Positions 51,011 to 64,000 of a stretch of DNA of 64,000 nt are shown here, piece after piece; positions within the stretch are counted from its first letter, which is position 1, and each line of letters opens with the position of its first letter. Source of the stretch: Cololabis saira (lineage: Eukaryota > Chordata > Actinopteri > Beloniformes > Belonidae); NCBI RefSeq assembly GCF_033807715.1, contig NC_084591.1, forward strand, positions 25,913,090 to 25,977,089, written 5' to 3'. The position numbers and the translations under genes were made by a program. The notes under the pieces are model-generated. The model ran no database searches. It saw nothing but the letters and a program-made list of their open reading frames with translations, and was not told where the DNA came from.

Positions 51011-51804
51011 CTGGATAAGTAAAACATAAAGATTTTAAGAAACTTTTTTAAATACTACAGGATGTTTAGTCAAACTTAAATGTAAATCTCAGATTTTGGA
51101 ACTATTTATTAATATTAATAATAAAAAAGGCAATTTACCTGTGAAATTTGTGTTGTTTGTTTGGGGTTTTTTTTATATCTCCATTGATGTTAAATATAAA
51201 TTAATTGTGAATTGTACTAATTTTAGACTGTTCTTTCACCTTTAGTACACATTTAGGTGGATGTGATAACACAAACTGTACAATTCAGTTCATCAAATAA
51301 TGTTGCAGTATAATGTATCTGTTTTTAGGGTTGTTTTTTTGTTGTTGTTGTTTTTGGTACACAAGGGGACTTACTCTGTATTAAGGCCAAAATCACTCAT
51401 GGTGGCATGTGACTCATATTACCACGGATGATAAATAATAATAAAAAAACAGTATACAACAATTCACAGAAGTGCTATTTAACGAACAAATCAAAATATT
51501 GAGTGGGACATGAGCCAGGGTCGCCAAGTTTGAAATGGATCTGGTTTTTGTATCTTTTGAACATTGTAATATATGTGTTGTGCTCCATTTTTTTTTCCTC
51601 TTTGAAACTGTAGTTGAGGAAAATTGAGGTCACGCTGACATTTAGCGAAGGGTTATGTTTGTATTATAATTCTTTATAACAACTGTCTGGAAGATGACTT
51701 GTTTGTCTGGATTTTCTCTGGTTTTGGTGTACATTTTCTGTCACTAACGTTGCTTCACTACTGCTAGTATCTTGTATGCCACTTTTTATTTTTATTTATG
51801 TATG

Positions 51805-51844
<40 letters not shown>

Positions 51845-53309
51845 AACATGTAAATAATATACACAAATCCATTGGTTTTTTATGTGGAACACACCAAAGA
51901 ACTGTTCTTCTCCACAGTACCCAGTGGGTGGGTTTGAAAACTGCAGTTTATTCAAATTTTAAATTGACCAGACAACATATATGATATCCTAAGTAGAATA
52001 TAAAGATGTGCAATTAACATGCCAATTTATTTGAATAAATTTGACTTCTTAAATAAATAAATGCCAATTTAGGATGCATTGATGACTTATAACATCGTAC
52101 TTCTTGCTTGTTACAACCTTTATAAGATACAGAAGATTAAAGAAGTGATCAAAATAACTTATCTGCTCTGGTAAGACGTCATTCTTTACAACGGTCATTT
52201 TAATAGACTTTTAATACTTGGACACCTGTTTATTTTTCTGCATTGTTCTTAAATATAGTGTTCATAATTTGAAAGATAACTCTTTAAGATCATCTAGATC
52301 AATACCTTTAAAAAAAAAAAAAAAAGTATTGGGTACCTTGGCAATGACCTTGTTAAGAGCACACGTGAAATACAAATAATCCCTCGCCCTGATTCAGTAC
52401 ACAGTTACAGTTATTGCAGAGTGTTGGATATTTTCATTGCAAATTTTAACAGTATTTCTCTAAACTGTAACTTGAATGCTGTACCTCACTTCTTTGCCCT
52501 TTTTTTTATTATTTTGGCATAATATCTATGACTAGAAGCTATGTGCGTTTCAGTTGCTTGGAATGGATTTAAATGAAGATGTAGTTTCAACGTAACGTCC
52601 TGATGTTCTGAGCAGTGCAGAGAAGATGTGGAGGACTTGGGCACTTGGCCAAGGCATTTAAGATGGGGGACCGAATGTTACTGACGTGTCAAACTGGTGA
52701 CACAGAGCACACAAGGAGTCTAGCCTGTTCCACGATACATTTTGATACCCTCTACTGCACAGAAACCAACAAATACACCGACAAAGCACGACCTATCACG
52801 TTGTACGACTGCTGTCCTTGGCTACGGTGTTCATGTACTGTTGGTTTTCCACCGCCGCTAAACTTATACGACTAAATACAATTACTTAAATTGTAATTTC
52901 TTAGATAGCTTATCAAATATTATACTTCAATCTATGGTCACCTTACAACAGGAAATGATGAGATGAGATCTATCCCAACATAAGGTCCAGGTTATTTTGG
53001 TAAACAAATACTGAATAAAACACAGTACATCACTCCGCCTCCCACGTGCACACATCAGTTATCAAGAACATTCATCAACTAAAGAAAATATTCCTGATCC
53101 GTTTTGTGTTACATTCAGTTTTGTTTGACATTCAGTAAATGTAACCTGTCATTGTACAGTTTACTGACACCACTGACTCCGTAGATGACGCCCACTTTTG
53201 TCTTTGGCCTGTTCTTTTTTTCGTCCTTGACACTCTCGCGTCCCTCCGTGGTCATGAGTGTCTCGTCGGGCCTCGGTCCTCGGGAGGAAGTGGGGAACCG
53301 CCGTCCAAC
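51011..53309. other. Convergent intergenic region between cracr2a and prmt8
   Basis: Holds both 3' UTRs presumably, plus a (TA)(TG) microsatellite. Candidate prmt8 poly(A) signals on the minus strand (TTTATT on the plus strand) occur near 52503 and 52228. Confidence 0.45.
51800..51844 (+). repeat. Compound (TA)n(TG)n microsatellite
   Basis: TATATA followed by about twelve TG units, between the two genes. Confidence 0.95.
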
Positions 53310-63063
<9,754 letters not shown>

Positions 63064-63683
63064 TCATTTGATGCACATGCACAGTTCATCCTTACAACAA
63101 ATCATCTGACTTGTTGACATGCATGAAAAAGTACAGTTTTTCTATTCTACGACTTGATTGTATCAGGAGCTAATAAAAATCAAGTCAAGAGTCAGCAGCC
63201 CTACATGACAAAGTAATTCAAAATTCTCAATTTCTCAATCTCTTACGTCATTATGGATGAATTTTGGCCTTCTCTGTATGATAACATTGCTTTGGTTCAT
63301 TTAGGTTTGTTATCATTTGTTTTATGTACAGCTCTTCTAAGGTCCTATCACACCACTCCAACCTGACAGGGTTGGATTTTTACTGGTCCATTTCACACCT
63401 CGATTGCTGTGTGTTTTGTATGGAAATAGTATATTTTGGTAATGAAAACCGGTTGACTCAAGGAGTCCTGTGGCTGTAAGGTAAATTTAAATCCCCCTCC
63501 CCTCCCCACCAATGTGCTCGATATGAGTAATTTGTGATGATTTGCTGGTTTTGATATTCACCAAATAAGGCGCAATGCATTTTGGCCAAAGTTTTCTTCT
63601 TTGCTCATCTGTCCAAATGATCATTTTCATTTTGTAAGATGCAGCTTTTTACTTAGCCTGCCAATGCTTCTGGATTGATTAAA

Positions 63684-63802
<119 letters not shown>

Positions 63803-64000
63803 CTTTTTTTATTTCTTATTTTTCCAATTACCCGATCATTTTTGTTTGGAACTTTTGCTGTCTTGGCAGGCAATTTTTATTTAGCTGTTGCAGGGCTGCT
63901 GTGATAAAAAAAACAAGCCTACATATACATACATATGTTTTGAAAAGAAAAATTACTCAAACAATGTCGAACAATGCAAGTTAATACAAATGAGAAACTG

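Overview
The window is vertebrate nuclear DNA, almost certainly from a ray-finned (teleost) fish. Two interrupted genes with vertebrate-specific architecture are present, every intron I placed is GT-AG, intergenic DNA is AT-rich, and the repeats are typical of teleosts: hAT, Tc1/mariner, piggyBac-like TTAA elements, MITEs, and LINE tails ending in TTGA repeats. I cannot name the species.

Layout. Positions 1-31,000 hold no protein-coding exon I recognise. They carry layered DNA transposons: a foldback MITE at 1.8 kb, a nested stack at 6.4-8.3 kb, a ~137-bp tandem repeat at 10.2 kb, an LTR-like unit at 12.8 kb, a broken THAP-domain transposase at 14.7 kb, a hAT element at 17.1 kb, an unusual TG...CA element with long terminal repeats at 18.9-20.1 kb, a decayed Tc1 element at 25.6-27.2 kb, and a hAT deletion derivative at 27.3-28.4 kb. 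A CpG-rich block at 28.4-28.9 kb may be the promoter and first non-coding exon of the next gene.

Positions 31,480-50,754 (+) hold a complete 17-exon coding gene. It encodes a 732-residue CRACR2A (EFCAB4B, 'Rab46') orthologue: two EF-hands, coiled coil, linker and Rab GTPase ending in Cys-Cys. Its introns contain paired TTAA elements (34.2-35.2 kb), an IS630/Tc1/mariner element with a DD35E transposase fragment (38.2-39.65 kb) and a 4.2-kb CACTA-like composite (42.4-46.7 kb).

Positions 53,310-63,035 (-) hold the last six coding exons of a PRMT8-type protein arginine methyltransferase; its 5' exons lie beyond the right edge. The two genes converge tail to tail about 2.5 kb apart, the same arrangement as PRMT8 and CRACR2A on human chromosome 12p13. 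CRACR2A couples calcium to store-operated calcium entry and vesicle traffic; PRMT8 is a membrane-associated neuronal methyltransferase. No functional link between them is implied by adjacency.

I did not find a novel enzymatic system. The best leads are a possible CRACR2A short isoform made by reading into intron 9, the TG...CA element at 18.9 kb, a foldback element with converging minisatellites at 53.5 kb, and the four-level transposon nest at 6.4-8.3 kb.
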